A DNA stretch of 64,000 nucleotides from Pseudomonadales bacterium. Lineage in GTDB: Bacteria > Pseudomonadota > Gammaproteobacteria > Pseudomonadales > Pseudohongiellaceae. Positions 18,740-27,124 of the stretch are shown piece after piece; within the stretch, counting starts at the first letter, position 1, and every line of letters starts with the position of its first letter. The notes under the pieces were generated by a model that saw nothing but the letters and a program-made list of their open reading frames with translations, ran no database searches and was not told the origin of the DNA. The stretch is taken from NCBI GenBank assembly GCA_012103535.1, contig WLWQ01000002.1, positions 186,001-250,000 of the forward strand, in the 5' to 3' direction. The position numbers were made by a program, and so were the translations under genes.

Positions 18740-18990
18740 TCTGTATTTCTGACTCCTTTATTTTTCAGCTAAACCGCTGCCAATGACAGTTAACAAATTG
18801 CCAGGCAATTCCATGCGTGAATAGCAGCGAACTGCCTCGCCACCGCGCTTGCTGTGTGCTACCCGATTCAATTTCTAAGCGAAAAGCCAGCCCTCTCCGA
18901 AGACTCGCACCCAGCTTAGAAACAAATCAGCCATTCACACTCTCTTCAACACTCAATCTATGATCTCGGGTCTATGGACCTGTGATCAAT
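18740..18990. other. Gene-free stretch after the palindrome
   Basis: No open frame, strong hairpin or recognisable repeat is seen between the palindrome and the next reverse-strand gene. Confidence 0.4.
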
Positions 18991-18994
18991 CCAC

Positions 18995-19288
18995 CTAAGG
19001 TGGGCACAATCGATCTATGGCAGATTGCAAGGGAGTAGTTGATGTTGATGGTGCTCCTTCATCGATCATTTGCTGCAAGAGATTCTTGATCGTGGTGCAT
19101 TCATCTGAGGTCGGTGAATTGCCGGATTCCTGCAATGCGGTGATTTGATCCTGCAATTGCTCACCGGTGGCTATCCAGGGTGGTGGTGGTGGCGGTGGTC
19201 CGGGCCCTCTAGTTCTTCTCCACGCTTCTGCAAGTGCGATAAGAAGTCCCAAAATCACTGCGAGTATGATAATTAGCGGCCATCCCAT
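18995..19288 (-). CDS. Small membrane-anchored protein with polyproline linker
   Basis: 97 residues: one N-terminal transmembrane helix (WPLIIILAVILGLLIALAEA), an RRTRG stop-transfer patch, a run of prolines (GPGPPPPPPP), and a soluble tail with two cysteines (DECTTI, RLCPP). AGGAGG lies about 7 nt before the ATG, which is the main evidence that this is a real gene. The tail would lie in the periplasm or cytoplasm depending on topology. I do not recognise a family. Confidence 0.6.
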   Translation of the reverse strand: MGWPLIIILAVILGLLIALAEAWRRTRGPGPPPPPPPWIATGEQLQDQITALQESGNSPTSDECTTIKNLLQQMIDEGAPSTSTTPLQSAIDRLCPP

Positions 19289-19552
19289 AGTCTCATCCTC
19301 CTAGCGTAAGAATTCATTATTCTTGCTTGGCAGGATATCCACCGCAAAATCGAAAGTCTATAGTCTTAATCGAAGTGAGTTTATTGATATTCGGCGAGCC
19401 AGCTATTCTAAGTAGTAAGGGACACTGATAGTTTAATAGCTTAAGAATCTTTGGGAATCATCGGCTAAAAGTGATTACTCATTCAGTAGTAAAAGTGACA
19501 GATTTAATTTCTTAGTTGCATTGCAAAATAAATCTGACCCCATTTATTAAAG

Positions 19553-19650
19553 TTCCTGTATACGAGTATGCCTGCCGCGAGGGCAATTATGGGATCACAG
19601 GTATTTTGGCCGGGGCTCGACGAGCAGAAGCAGAAGCTTCAAGGAAATAA
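19553..19650 (+). pseudogene. 3'-end fragment of a CHEGN-family gene
   Basis: Starting at CCTGTATACGAG, the DNA closely matches the last 100 bp of the gene at 16351-17394. It encodes YEYACREGNYGITGILAGAR followed by a short tail and a stop; the key Cys-His becomes Cys-Arg. No upstream part of the gene is present. A left half of the GTCAGAGTAAAAATAC palindrome follows 5 bp after the stop, and an AATCTGACCCC half-site precedes it. The fragment may have been moved or left behind by recombination at these repeats. Confidence 0.75.
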
Positions 19651-19861
19651 GCAAAGGAGTCAGAGTAAAAATACGCTAGTTTGTAGAGATGGTACCCAGG
19701 GTCGGACTAGATATGCCATGGAATTGGATTAATTTGTGCTTGATCCTCCCCAAAATTATCCTCATACAATTCATCAACACCTACATGCAGTGCTAATAGG
19801 TAGGCAATAAAGCTTAATAGTTTTCTATTGACATGTGTGTCCCATGTGTCACACTACTATT

Positions 19862-20266
19862 ATGACACTATTTAAATTAAAGCCAAATTCCAAACAATCT
19901 ATCTTCGATCAAGTTGTCTTCGCGGCGACGAAATCCATACTAAGTGGTGCGATCAAGCCTGGGGAGTCGTTCCCATCGGTTCGCTCTTTGGCTCTCGATC
20001 TGAAGATTCATCCGAATACTGCCCATAAAGTGATACAGCATCTCATTCAAGAGAGGTGGTTAATAGCTTCACCCGGAAAGGGAACGACTGTTGCAACTCC
20101 GCCAAAAGCCAGATCTGGAGACCGGCATCATTTGCTCGGTCATGAAGTTGAGCAACTCGTAGTGGAGGCACGGAGAGTAGGAGTGGGTCTGGATGCAGTA
20201 GTCAAATCCATCGAATCCCATTGGAAAAATCTAGAGAATGTAAAGGTTGTCTCCAATGATCGTTAG
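19862..20266 (+). CDS. GntR-family regulator, YtrA type
   Basis: 134 residues from the ATG at 19862; an upstream start at 19835 is weaker because residues before MTLFKLKPNSKQSIFDQ do not fit the family. A winged helix-turn-helix fills residues 8-75 (SIFDQVVFAATKSILSGAIK, then SVRSLALDLKIHPNTAHKVI). The C-terminal part is short, as in YtrA-type regulators that sit in front of ABC transporter genes. Its last 11 bp overlap the ABC ATPase start, so it is the first gene of that operon and probably represses it. A TTGACA box and a TGTGTCCCATGTGTCACAC stretch precede the start and could be promoter and operator. Confidence 0.85.
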   Translation: MTLFKLKPNSKQSIFDQVVFAATKSILSGAIKPGESFPSVRSLALDLKIHPNTAHKVIQHLIQERWLIASPGKGTTVATPPKARSGDRHHLLGHEVEQLVVEARRVGVGLDAVVKSIESHWKNLENVKVVSNDR

Positions 20267-20900
20267 GACTGAAAGCTTGAACAAGGCCTTCGGGCGCGTT
20301 GAAGTACTACGTGACATTTGTCTTCAAGTACCAGAAGGCTCTGCATTCGCGCTGGTCGGCACAAACGGGGCAGGGAAGACAACCACCCTTAGAACCCTGG
20401 TTAACATCATGCAGCCGGATTCAGGTTGCGCGCATATCTTGGATACACAAAGTCAGAAATTAACTCATGAAGATTTCTATCGCATTGGCTATGTTTCGGA
20501 GAATCAGAAACTTCCTGAAAGACTTAGCGTTGAGCAATATTTCGAATATTTAAGCAAGTTGTATCCAAACTGGGATCACGCATTGCAACGGGATCTCACT
20601 CGGTATTTGGATCTGCCGATTTCAAGATCTCTAAACAATCTTTCACATGGGATGCGAATGAAGACGGTTCTTATCGCCGGCCTTTCGTTTAGGCCCAAGT
20701 TACTAATTCTCGATGAGCCTTTAAGTGGTATGGATTCATTGACCAGGGATGAGGTTGTTGAAGGAATGTTGCGACAGGCGGAAGATACTACAATCCTGAT
20801 TTCCTCTCATGAGTTAACAGAGATAGAACATTTTACGACTCATATTGCATTCATGGACCGGGGAAGATTGCTGTTTCAAGAATCGATTGAGTCACTATAA
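20256..20900 (+). CDS. ABC transporter ATPase, cut short by an in-frame stop
   Basis: 214 residues from the ATG at 20256. All ATPase motifs are present: Walker A (GTNGAGKTT, 35-43), Q-loop (SENQKL), signature (LSHGMRMK), Walker B (LLILDEP, 149-155) and the switch His at about 185 (SSHELTE). The frame stops at TAA 20898-20900, right after LLFQESIESL. Beyond it the same frame continues for 84 codons that look like the missing C-terminal domain, up to the overlap with the permease gene. A C-to-T change turning CAA into TAA explains this. The ATPase core may still fold, but its accessory C-terminal domain is lost unless the stop is read through. Confidence 0.85.
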   Translation: MIVRTESLNKAFGRVEVLRDICLQVPEGSAFALVGTNGAGKTTTLRTLVNIMQPDSGCAHILDTQSQKLTHEDFYRIGYVSENQKLPERLSVEQYFEYLSKLYPNWDHALQRDLTRYLDLPISRSLNNLSHGMRMKTVLIAGLSFRPKLLILDEPLSGMDSLTRDEVVEGMLRQAEDTTILISSHELTEIEHFTTHIAFMDRGRLLFQESIESL

Positions 20901-21155
20901 TCCCGATTTCGGGAAGTTCATGTAATTCTATCTAACCAAAAGGAATTGCCAGAGGAAATGCCTTGCAATTGGATTGGGCCAGAAATTTCTGGCCATTCTT
21001 TTCATTTTATAGATTCGGAATTTCAAGATAAAGAATCGCTCTATGCAGAACTCGTCAAGCATTTTGGGGCGGTTAGGTTTGATGAGGAATCGATGTCTCT
21101 TCGAGAAATCAGTAAAACTTTGATTCGTGAAGGTAGGAGGGCATCTGCGCAATGA
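20901..21155 (+). pseudogene. In-frame remnant of the ABC ATPase C-terminal domain
   Basis: It reads on in the same frame as the ATPase gene: SRFREVHVILSNQKELPEEM, then GHSFHFIDSEFQDKESLYAE and LREISKTLIREGRRASAQ. This matches the usual C-terminal extension of YtrB-type ATPases (an RFREV opening and an LREIF-like end). No start codon with a ribosome-binding site occurs near its beginning. Its stop overlaps the permease ATG by 4 bp (ATGA), the coupling expected if the ATPase originally ended at 21155. Confidence 0.75.
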
Positions 21156-23722
21156 AAATTAATTTTGCGATAGTAGTCGCGATTGTAAAGAAAGATTTAA
21201 TCGGTCTATGGCCCTTCGTTGCCATCGTCTTTGGCGTGATTATTATGGAAACATTCGTCGCAGAAATTGATGCGATAACTCCCCTTGGTGTGTTTGCTCA
21301 GGAATGGTTACCCTGGTATAGCTTTGCAGTCTGTTTGTTATTAATGGTCGCTGTTATTCACTCAGACCCTGCTTTGAGTCTCGATCATGATTGGCTCATT
21401 AGGCCAATACCCAGAGTTGAACTTTTACTTAGCAAGCTTTTGTTCTTGGTGGTGGCAATTGTGATGCCAACGCTTATTGTCAGGTTGATCGTGAACATAA
21501 GCACAGAACTCTCATTCGGGGCGTCAATTCAAAAAGCCTTCATAATGACTGAGCCAAGAATTTTTCTTTCATTTGTTTTCATTATGGCAATCTCTTTCCT
21601 TACCCGCTCTGTGTGGCAATCAATTGGAGTTGCCATTGCACTGTTTATGATTCCTATAGGTCGCACAATCACGGGGCCGTTAAATAGTATTCCTACACCA
21701 ATCCCAGACGGCATGCTCGATTTTGGAGGGCTGCGTTGGATTTTTACAGTTCCTATTGGTGTAATTCTTGTGTTGGGAATGTTGGGTATTTACTGGTTGC
21801 ACTATCAGCGCAGAAATTTCAAAGCGGCAAGGTCCATGCTTTTAGCGACTGGCGCAGTTGTTTTGGTTCTTGTGTTTCCTCCCGCATATTTGATTTCCTG
21901 GGATAATGTTTTTCAAATTCAACAATTAGCTACCAATGATTTAAATTCAGAAATTGAACAGCAGATATTTCTGGAACACGAATATGCTTGCTTTCCCGCG
22001 GCTATATTTACTTCAAATGAATCAAGTGAGCAGATTGAATTGCAGCGTCGGCATTCAGGTGTTCAACATTGGAATGAAGGGCAGCTATTGAGGGCAGGTG
22101 AAGGTTCCGTAACGATGGCGACGCAGGTCAGTGCACGAAATTTACCGAAAGACTGGAGATTGCTGCCACTGAATGCAACAGGAAAACTGTCTGCAGACTC
22201 TGTGCCCGAAGAAGTAGAATTTTTACCTTCTCTTCTTTCTGTAGCCACACAGAGTAGCTCATTTCAAAATTCCGCATCTCATTACTGGCTAATTCCCAAC
22301 GAAGTGAAAGAGCGGTTTGCCTCAGATGAATCCACAGAGTTTTCACTGGATATGGAATTTGCCTTGTTGAAACCCTCAACTTTTAAACTTGCTACTGATG
22401 GGGTTCGGCGCGAACTAATGGATCTTGGTTTTTGCGCCGCCGAGATTGATTCAAGCATAAATCGAGTTCTTGTTGATTGTTTCAGGCAAGGTTCGAGGCC
22501 AGCGCTTGTTTCTGCGGCGTTGGTTGATATTGAAAGTACTCGAGTATTCAACACATCGCGACCTGACTACAGTCCAAGTTGGTTAAAAAGAATTACCGGG
22601 GCGCATTACGAACTGGAAATTGAGTTTGCCAATCTTGTAGACAGCTCGGAAATTGAGATTACCGCCTATGAACAAGAAAGGTTTCTGCGAAAAGCACTCA
22701 CATCAGAAGGGGTCGTGGGTGATTCAGGCGATTTGTGCCCAATTCCGGATCAGTCGCCGGCTTCTTTTAGCCAGTCAAACTGGGCTGATAATTCACCGCA
22801 CTCTATTCGATATATCGCTGTTGATGCTGGCATTAATCTGGAAGTTGTTGAGTGGGGGGATTACATTGATTCAGAGATTGGAGGAGATAGCCCTGCAACA
22901 GCGTTAGTGTTGTTGGCCGGGCTCGGTGCCACTGCTCATTCATTCGATGATATAGCAACACTCCTCGCACAAGACTACCGAGTAATTGGTATTACGAGGC
23001 GCGGGTTCGGCGCATCCAGTAAACCGTTTTATGGCTACGATATCGATCGATTGAGTGAAGATATCGTTCAGGTATTGGACGAGTTGGAGATCGATTCCCC
23101 TGTCTTGGTAGGTCATTCAATGGGTGGAGATGAGTTAAGCACTTTAGGCGCAAAATACCCGAATCGATTCAAAGCACTGGTTTATCTTGATGCCGCCTAT
23201 GATAGAACCATAGACAATCCACAAGAGAGAGAAGTGAGACAGAGTCTTGCAGCAACACCTCTTCCCTATCCTCAAGAGTCTCTTACTTATGAGGCAATCA
23301 AAGGTTATGCGGAAAGAATAGGTGCGCCTGGAGCATTTCCAGAAGGAGAATATTTGGCAAGCTTCAACCTTGAAACTGGCACTTCAAAAAATGATCCCAG
23401 ACATATAGAGGCGATAATGGCTGGCGTATCCGAGCCTCGTTACAGTGATATTAAAGTACCAGCTCTCGCTGTTTATGCAGTCCCGGATTCTTCCCACTAC
23501 TATATGAAGCCGTGGTACTCACAACAAGATCCAGTAATTCTTAAGAAATTGGAAGAGCTGTACCGCATAAGTTCACTGCGCAAGCGTACTCAGATTGAGA
23601 AATTTCAGAGCGAAGTGGAGCAAGCTCAAGTCGTTGAGCTGATAAATGGCGATCATTCAATGTTCATTGGAAACGAAAGAGAGATAGTCGATCTTCTGAA
23701 TGCTTTTATCAGAGAGTTGTAA
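21152..23722 (+). CDS. ABC-2-type permease fused to an alpha/beta hydrolase
   Basis: 856 residues in three parts. Residues 1-250 have about seven transmembrane helices, like an ABC-2 permease subunit of a YtrB-type transporter. Residues 250-550 form a soluble extracytoplasmic-looking region without a family I know. Residues 555-856 are an alpha/beta hydrolase: LVLLAGLGATAHSF (oxyanion loop), nucleophile elbow GHSMGG with Ser656, and a catalytic His candidate at 835 (NGDHSMF); the acid is probably Asp679 or Asp778. The start overlaps the remnant ATPase frame by 4 bp. If the topology holds, the hydrolase faces the periplasm and could act on a transported or resident ester or peptide. The fusion is unusual; I know no characterised example. 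Confidence 0.8.
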   Translation: MKINFAIVVAIVKKDLIGLWPFVAIVFGVIIMETFVAEIDAITPLGVFAQEWLPWYSFAVCLLLMVAVIHSDPALSLDHDWLIRPIPRVELLLSKLLFLVVAIVMPTLIVRLIVNISTELSFGASIQKAFIMTEPRIFLSFVFIMAISFLTRSVWQSIGVAIALFMIPIGRTITGPLNSIPTPIPDGMLDFGGLRWIFTVPIGVILVLGMLGIYWLHYQRRNFKAARSMLLATGAVVLVLVFPPAYLISWDNVFQIQQLATNDLNSEIEQQIFLEHEYACFPAAIFTSNESSEQIELQRRHSGVQHWNEGQLLRAGEGSVTMATQVSARNLPKDWRLLPLNATGKLSADSVPEEVEFLPSLLSVATQSSSFQNSASHYWLIPNEVKERFASDESTEFSLDMEFALLKPSTFKLATDGVRRELMDLGFCAAEIDSSINRVLVDCFRQGSRPALVSAALVDIESTRVFNTSRPDYSPSWLKRITGAHYELEIEFANLVDSSEIEITAYEQERFLRKALTSEGVVGDSGDLCPIPDQSPASFSQSNWADNSPHSIRYIAVDAGINLEVVEWGDYIDSEIGGDSPATALVLLAGLGATAHSFDDIATLLAQDYRVIGITRRGFGASSKPFYGYDIDRLSEDIVQVLDELEIDSPVLVGHSMGGDELSTLGAKYPNRFKALVYLDAAYDRTIDNPQEREVRQSLAATPLPYPQESLTYEAIKGYAERIGAPGAFPEGEYLASFNLETGTSKNDPRHIEAIMAGVSEPRYSDIKVPALAVYAVPDSSHYYMKPWYSQQDPVILKKLEELYRISSLRKRTQIEKFQSEVEQAQVVELINGDHSMFIGNEREIVDLLNAFIREL

Positions 23723-23787
23723 CAATCAATTCTTCTAATGATTTATTAAAAAAGGGGATAGGTTCGTGCTCTAGGAAAGTGAAGGTG

Positions 23788-23876
23788 CACAGAAGCGGAC
23801 TAATTCGTCGGGAACAAATTTGGGCAGCCGACGGCTGGGCGCCGCCCGAGCGCATAGAAGCGCGAGTCAATCGATC
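23788..23876. repeat. Composite repeat, module A only
   Basis: GGTGCACAGAAGCGGACTAA resembles the tRNA-Phe 3' end joined to module A. Four mini-hairpins follow: AATTCGTCGGGAACAAATT, AGCCGACGGCT, GGGCGCCGCCC and GCGCATAGAAGCGC. The module B and tRNA anticodon-arm parts are missing. Half-palindromes of the GATCAGAGTAAAA and GGGGTCAGATAT types lie at 23897-23970. Confidence 0.55.
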
Positions 23877-23998
23877 CACTTAAATGAGAACTAATTGGAT
23901 CAGAGTAAAAATAAGTAAATAGGGACAGAATTAATTTCTTAGTCGCATAAGTTATAAAAGGGGTCAGATATATTTTATTGATAGGAAAAAAAGAAAAA

Positions 23999-24038
23999 GC
24001 GTCAGCGTAAGAACACAGTAGTTTTACGCTGACCCCTA
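23999..24038. repeat. Palindromic GCGTCAGCGTAA element
   Basis: GCGTCAGCGTAA pairs with TTACGCTGACCCC around GAACACAGTAGT. It is a variant of the GGGGTCAGAGTAA palindromes with GCG in place of GAG. It lies between the permease-hydrolase gene and the convergent NHL gene. Confidence 0.6.
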
Positions 24039-24156
24039 TAGTTGTTTTTGATCAATTGTTCACATAAATCCCTCAGTCCCCTTTATTTTTTAATTTCCAT
24101 AATTACTTCTCTCTGTTAATTCTTGAGTGCTGCTAGTCTAGCAAAGAGCCAGCCGG

Positions 24157-25326
24157 TCAGGCTGGGCCAGAGCGCATTTGTTCAAGCGGTCGTAAACCGC
24201 GATAGGCGAATTTCTGCACACGCTTACCTTCATAAGTTTCGGTAGTGTAAAAATTTCCCTGCGAATCGCTAACAATGCTATGGGTGCCGTAGAATAAGCC
24301 GGGTTGTCGGCCACCCTCACCGATGACATACATGACTTCCAGTGAATCACGGTGTACAACATGGACTTTCATGTTGGATCCGTCTGCTACGTAAATAAAT
24401 TCTTGACCAGCGTCCTGGGAAAAAGCAATGTCCCAAGTAGCACCAGCACCGACAGTCATGGGCGCGACTTGTGCTTCTTTTATATAGGTACCATCCGGTC
24501 GAAACACCTGGATTCTGTCAGCACCCCTGTCGCACACATAGATAAGTCCGTCATTAGACGGTTCGGCGCAATGAACCGGGCCAGCGAATTGCTGCGGCAA
24601 AGGTTCACCCGGGGTGTAGACGACACGGTCATCTGAGGGTCGATTACCGTAGGCCCCCCAATAGCGTTTGAAAGCTCCCGTGGCAACATCGACTACTGCC
24701 ACTCGTTTGTTGCCATAGCCATCAGCAAAATAGGCTTCGTTAGCATCCGCGTCTATTGCAATTTCAGCGACTCTGCTGAAATGTGTCGTGCTGTTGCTAT
24801 CAACGGGCTCGCCGGGTATGCCGATTTCACGAACAAACTGGCCGTCACGAGTGAATACCAAGACGTGGGAGTCACCACCCCCATTGCCACCTATCCAGAC
24901 ATCGCCGTTAGGTGCGATTTCCATGCCATGATTTGAGGCAGGCCAGGTATATCCCTGTCCAGGACCACCCCATGCATTAACTAGTGAGCCATCGGCATCG
25001 AATTCCAGAATCGGTGGGGCCGCGGCACAACAATCGGCTATGCCATTGTCGATACCGATTTCCTGTGTTGCAAAATTACCGTCATCATTTCGATGAACAA
25101 TGTAAACATGATCCCGTGCATCTACAGCCACGCCAATAGTGCTGCCCAATATCCATGCATTCGGCAAGGGTTGGGGCCAAAACGGATCCACTTCAAAATG
25201 AGGCACCATCCGTCCATTGCTGGCGGCGGTAACTGAATTCTGCAAATAGTGCTGAGTAACACCCAGAACGACAAACAATGAGAGCGTTAGAGTGGCAGTT
25301 AGAAAAGAGCGCTTATTTAGTTGCAT
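24157..25326 (-). CDS. Secreted NHL-repeat propeller protein (second copy type)
   Basis: 389 residues with a signal peptide ending near TAAS. The propeller blades are easy to follow: GVAVDARDHVYIVHRNDDG, NHGMEIAPNGDVWIGGNGGG, EIAIDADANEAYFADGYGN, PSNDGLIYVCDRGADRIQVF, and SIVSDSQGNFYTTETYEGKR. ILEFDADGSLVNAWGGPGQ is typical of this subfamily. It shares its layout with the protein at 12645 but is not closely alike. AAAGG before the ATG supports the start. It is divergent from a CHEGN-family gene. Function is unknown; the family is often labelled amidating-lyase-like. Confidence 0.75.
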   Translation of the reverse strand: MQLNKRSFLTATLTLSLFVVLGVTQHYLQNSVTAASNGRMVPHFEVDPFWPQPLPNAWILGSTIGVAVDARDHVYIVHRNDDGNFATQEIGIDNGIADCCAAAPPILEFDADGSLVNAWGGPGQGYTWPASNHGMEIAPNGDVWIGGNGGGDSHVLVFTRDGQFVREIGIPGEPVDSNSTTHFSRVAEIAIDADANEAYFADGYGNKRVAVVDVATGAFKRYWGAYGNRPSDDRVVYTPGEPLPQQFAGPVHCAEPSNDGLIYVCDRGADRIQVFRPDGTYIKEAQVAPMTVGAGATWDIAFSQDAGQEFIYVADGSNMKVHVVHRDSLEVMYVIGEGGRQPGLFYGTHSIVSDSQGNFYTTETYEGKRVQKFAYRGLRPLEQMRSGPA

Positions 25327-25523
25327 GATTTGGCCTTTGTTATTTTCGGTTTACTAGCTATATAGCACTAAGGTAATTGATATTCTAGTAAAAGAGTAAG
25401 GGTGGAATAAAGAAGTTGGTCCTATTCAGGGCATGACCAAGTTTATAAACCTTGAACAGCTGCAGATTGCGGGAATGCTCGTGCTAGACTCATGGTAAGG
25501 TAGCAAATAGTTCAGAGGTAAGA

Positions 25524-26468
25524 ATGCGCAATCTATTGCTAGGCGTTATTTCTCTTTTCTTAAGCACAACTCTCTCCGCTCAGCCTGCTGAAGATTACGA
25601 CCCACCAAGAACTGAATACGATCATCCAGATTTACAAGGATCCTGGGCTACTAGATCCATCACGCCCTTGGAGCGACCTACATCGCTGCCTAATTTGATA
25701 ATTACAAGCGAAGAAGCAGAAGCTTATGCCGAAGTATTTGTGCAATTTGCTTTTAATGATTTCGCAGATCCCGACACCTTCATACAGAACATTACTAATA
25801 TGAACGAGATTTACGGTGAATTGAGGTCCTCTGCAATAATAAATCCAGAGAATGGCCGCATGCCATTTTCTGAGATTGGATTGCAAGTCGTTGCGCAAGT
25901 CCGGCAAAGGGATCTAACTCTGTTCGATCATCCCGAGCAGCGCCCGCTGGATGAGCGCTGTCTGGGAAGCATCGGCCTCGCTCCCTACCGTCCGCTTCTG
26001 GTAAATGTTCCTAGAAAAATTGTGCAAACCGAAGACTATGTGATGATTTATACCGAAGCCCCAAGTAGCTATCGAATAATTCGTATAACTGAAGATCGAC
26101 TTGAGTACCCAACTGCTTCCTTTGGTGGATACTCTACCGCTGTATGGGAAGGCGATACGCTTGTCATTGAAACTGAAAACTTCCGTGGCGATGATCCTGC
26201 GCGTCTCGTATTCGGGCGCAGTGTTCTTATAGGTGAGCAAACTCGAGTGAAGGAGAGACTGACCCGAATTTCGCATGAGGAAATTCTCTACGAGTTCTCC
26301 GTTGAGGATCCTGAATTCTACAATGAGTTATGGAATGGAGAGTTCACATTTCAGCTGGATGTCGATGTAAGTTATGAATACAGTTGTCATGAGGGTAACT
26401 ACAGCATGCCAGGGATTCTACGTGGTGGTCAGATGGAGCAGGTTAGAATTGCTGCTGGGAACAATTGA
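25524..26468 (+). CDS. Secreted CHEGN-family protein, unknown function (copy 2)
   Basis: 314 residues with a signal peptide ending at LSAQPA. It has the family hallmarks: DLQGSWATRSITPLERP, RPLDERCLGSIGLAPYRP, VWEGDTLVIETENFRGDD, the ERLTRISHEEILYEFSVEDP segment, and YEYSCHEGNYSMPGILRGG at the C-terminus. It lacks the HDAR motif seen in the copies at 16351 and 52732, so it is the most divergent of the three. AGAGG lies about 9 nt before the ATG. Confidence 0.75.
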   Translation: MRNLLLGVISLFLSTTLSAQPAEDYDPPRTEYDHPDLQGSWATRSITPLERPTSLPNLIITSEEAEAYAEVFVQFAFNDFADPDTFIQNITNMNEIYGELRSSAIINPENGRMPFSEIGLQVVAQVRQRDLTLFDHPEQRPLDERCLGSIGLAPYRPLLVNVPRKIVQTEDYVMIYTEAPSSYRIIRITEDRLEYPTASFGGYSTAVWEGDTLVIETENFRGDDPARLVFGRSVLIGEQTRVKERLTRISHEEILYEFSVEDPEFYNELWNGEFTFQLDVDVSYEYSCHEGNYSMPGILRGGQMEQVRIAAGNN

Positions 26469-26580
26469 GATTTTACTCTGACTACATTGATTTCATATAA
26501 AACTTTCTAGTCTTTAACTGCGTCCTAACCAATAGGCAGTAGTCCACGCCTCCGATCTATTACTAGGCAATAGCAGCAGC

Positions 26581-26865
26581 ATGGAATTTATCCTCGAACC
26601 AATACTAGCCTTGTTCTATCCGCTATTGGAGTGGACACTTTTGCTTTTAATACCAGCTTTTCTCTTTTTTGTTGAGCTTGTTTGGTGGAGTGTATTATTA
26701 GTTTGGGCAATTCTTGCGGCAATCTTTCGCGCTCAATCACCACACCGAGTTGAGAAACCAGAGTTTACTACTGTTCGCAATAGACTAGATGACTGGGCAA
26801 CTAGAAGCAAAAAGAAGCGCAGGAAAAGTTGGCGAAATGACAATGAGTCGAAAAACCAGAAGTGA
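26581..26865 (+). CDS. Small membrane protein with basic tail
   Basis: 94 residues. Two closely spaced hydrophobic helices (FILEPILALFYPLLEWTLLL and VELVWWSVLLVWAILAAIF) are followed by a polar, strongly basic C-terminus (RSKKKRRKSW). The ribosome-binding site is weak. I do not recognise the family. A 71-bp palindromic element begins 35 bp after the stop. Confidence 0.5.
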   Translation: MEFILEPILALFYPLLEWTLLLLIPAFLFFVELVWWSVLLVWAILAAIFRAQSPHRVEKPEFTTVRNRLDDWATRSKKKRRKSWRNDNESKNQK

Positions 26866-26899
26866 AAGAAACTAATAGCTTGCCTAAGCAACTTCAATG

Positions 26900-26970
26900 A
26901 ATCAAAGGGGTCAGAGTAATTTGATATCGGATGATGTAGTGGTAATCAAACTACTCTGACCCCTTTGATT
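26900..26970. repeat. 71-bp palindromic element, copy 1
   Basis: Perfect 19-bp terminal inverted repeats (AATCAAAGGGGTCAGAGTA and its complement) enclose inner arms that pair with one mismatch. The loop is around ATCGGATGATGTAGTGGTA. Nearly identical copies lie at 30797-30867 and 44939-45009. It carries no coding capacity, so it must be moved in trans if it is mobile. Confidence 0.85.
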
Positions 26971-27124
26971 TTGTCCCCATTAATTCCTATTTAATTTAGT
27001 AAATCTAGTTTACTGTTTGCTAAGTGTTACACGCTGTTACAGAACCGATACGTCTGTTACGGCTAAATTATTCAAAACGGGGTTATCTCTCATAGTGCTA
27101 ATTGATTGTGGGAGCAAGGTGAAA

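Noticed and set aside
27017..27124. Upstream start for the MipA-like gene
   Set aside because: The extra 36 residues precede a normal signal peptide, and the better ribosome-binding site belongs to 27125.
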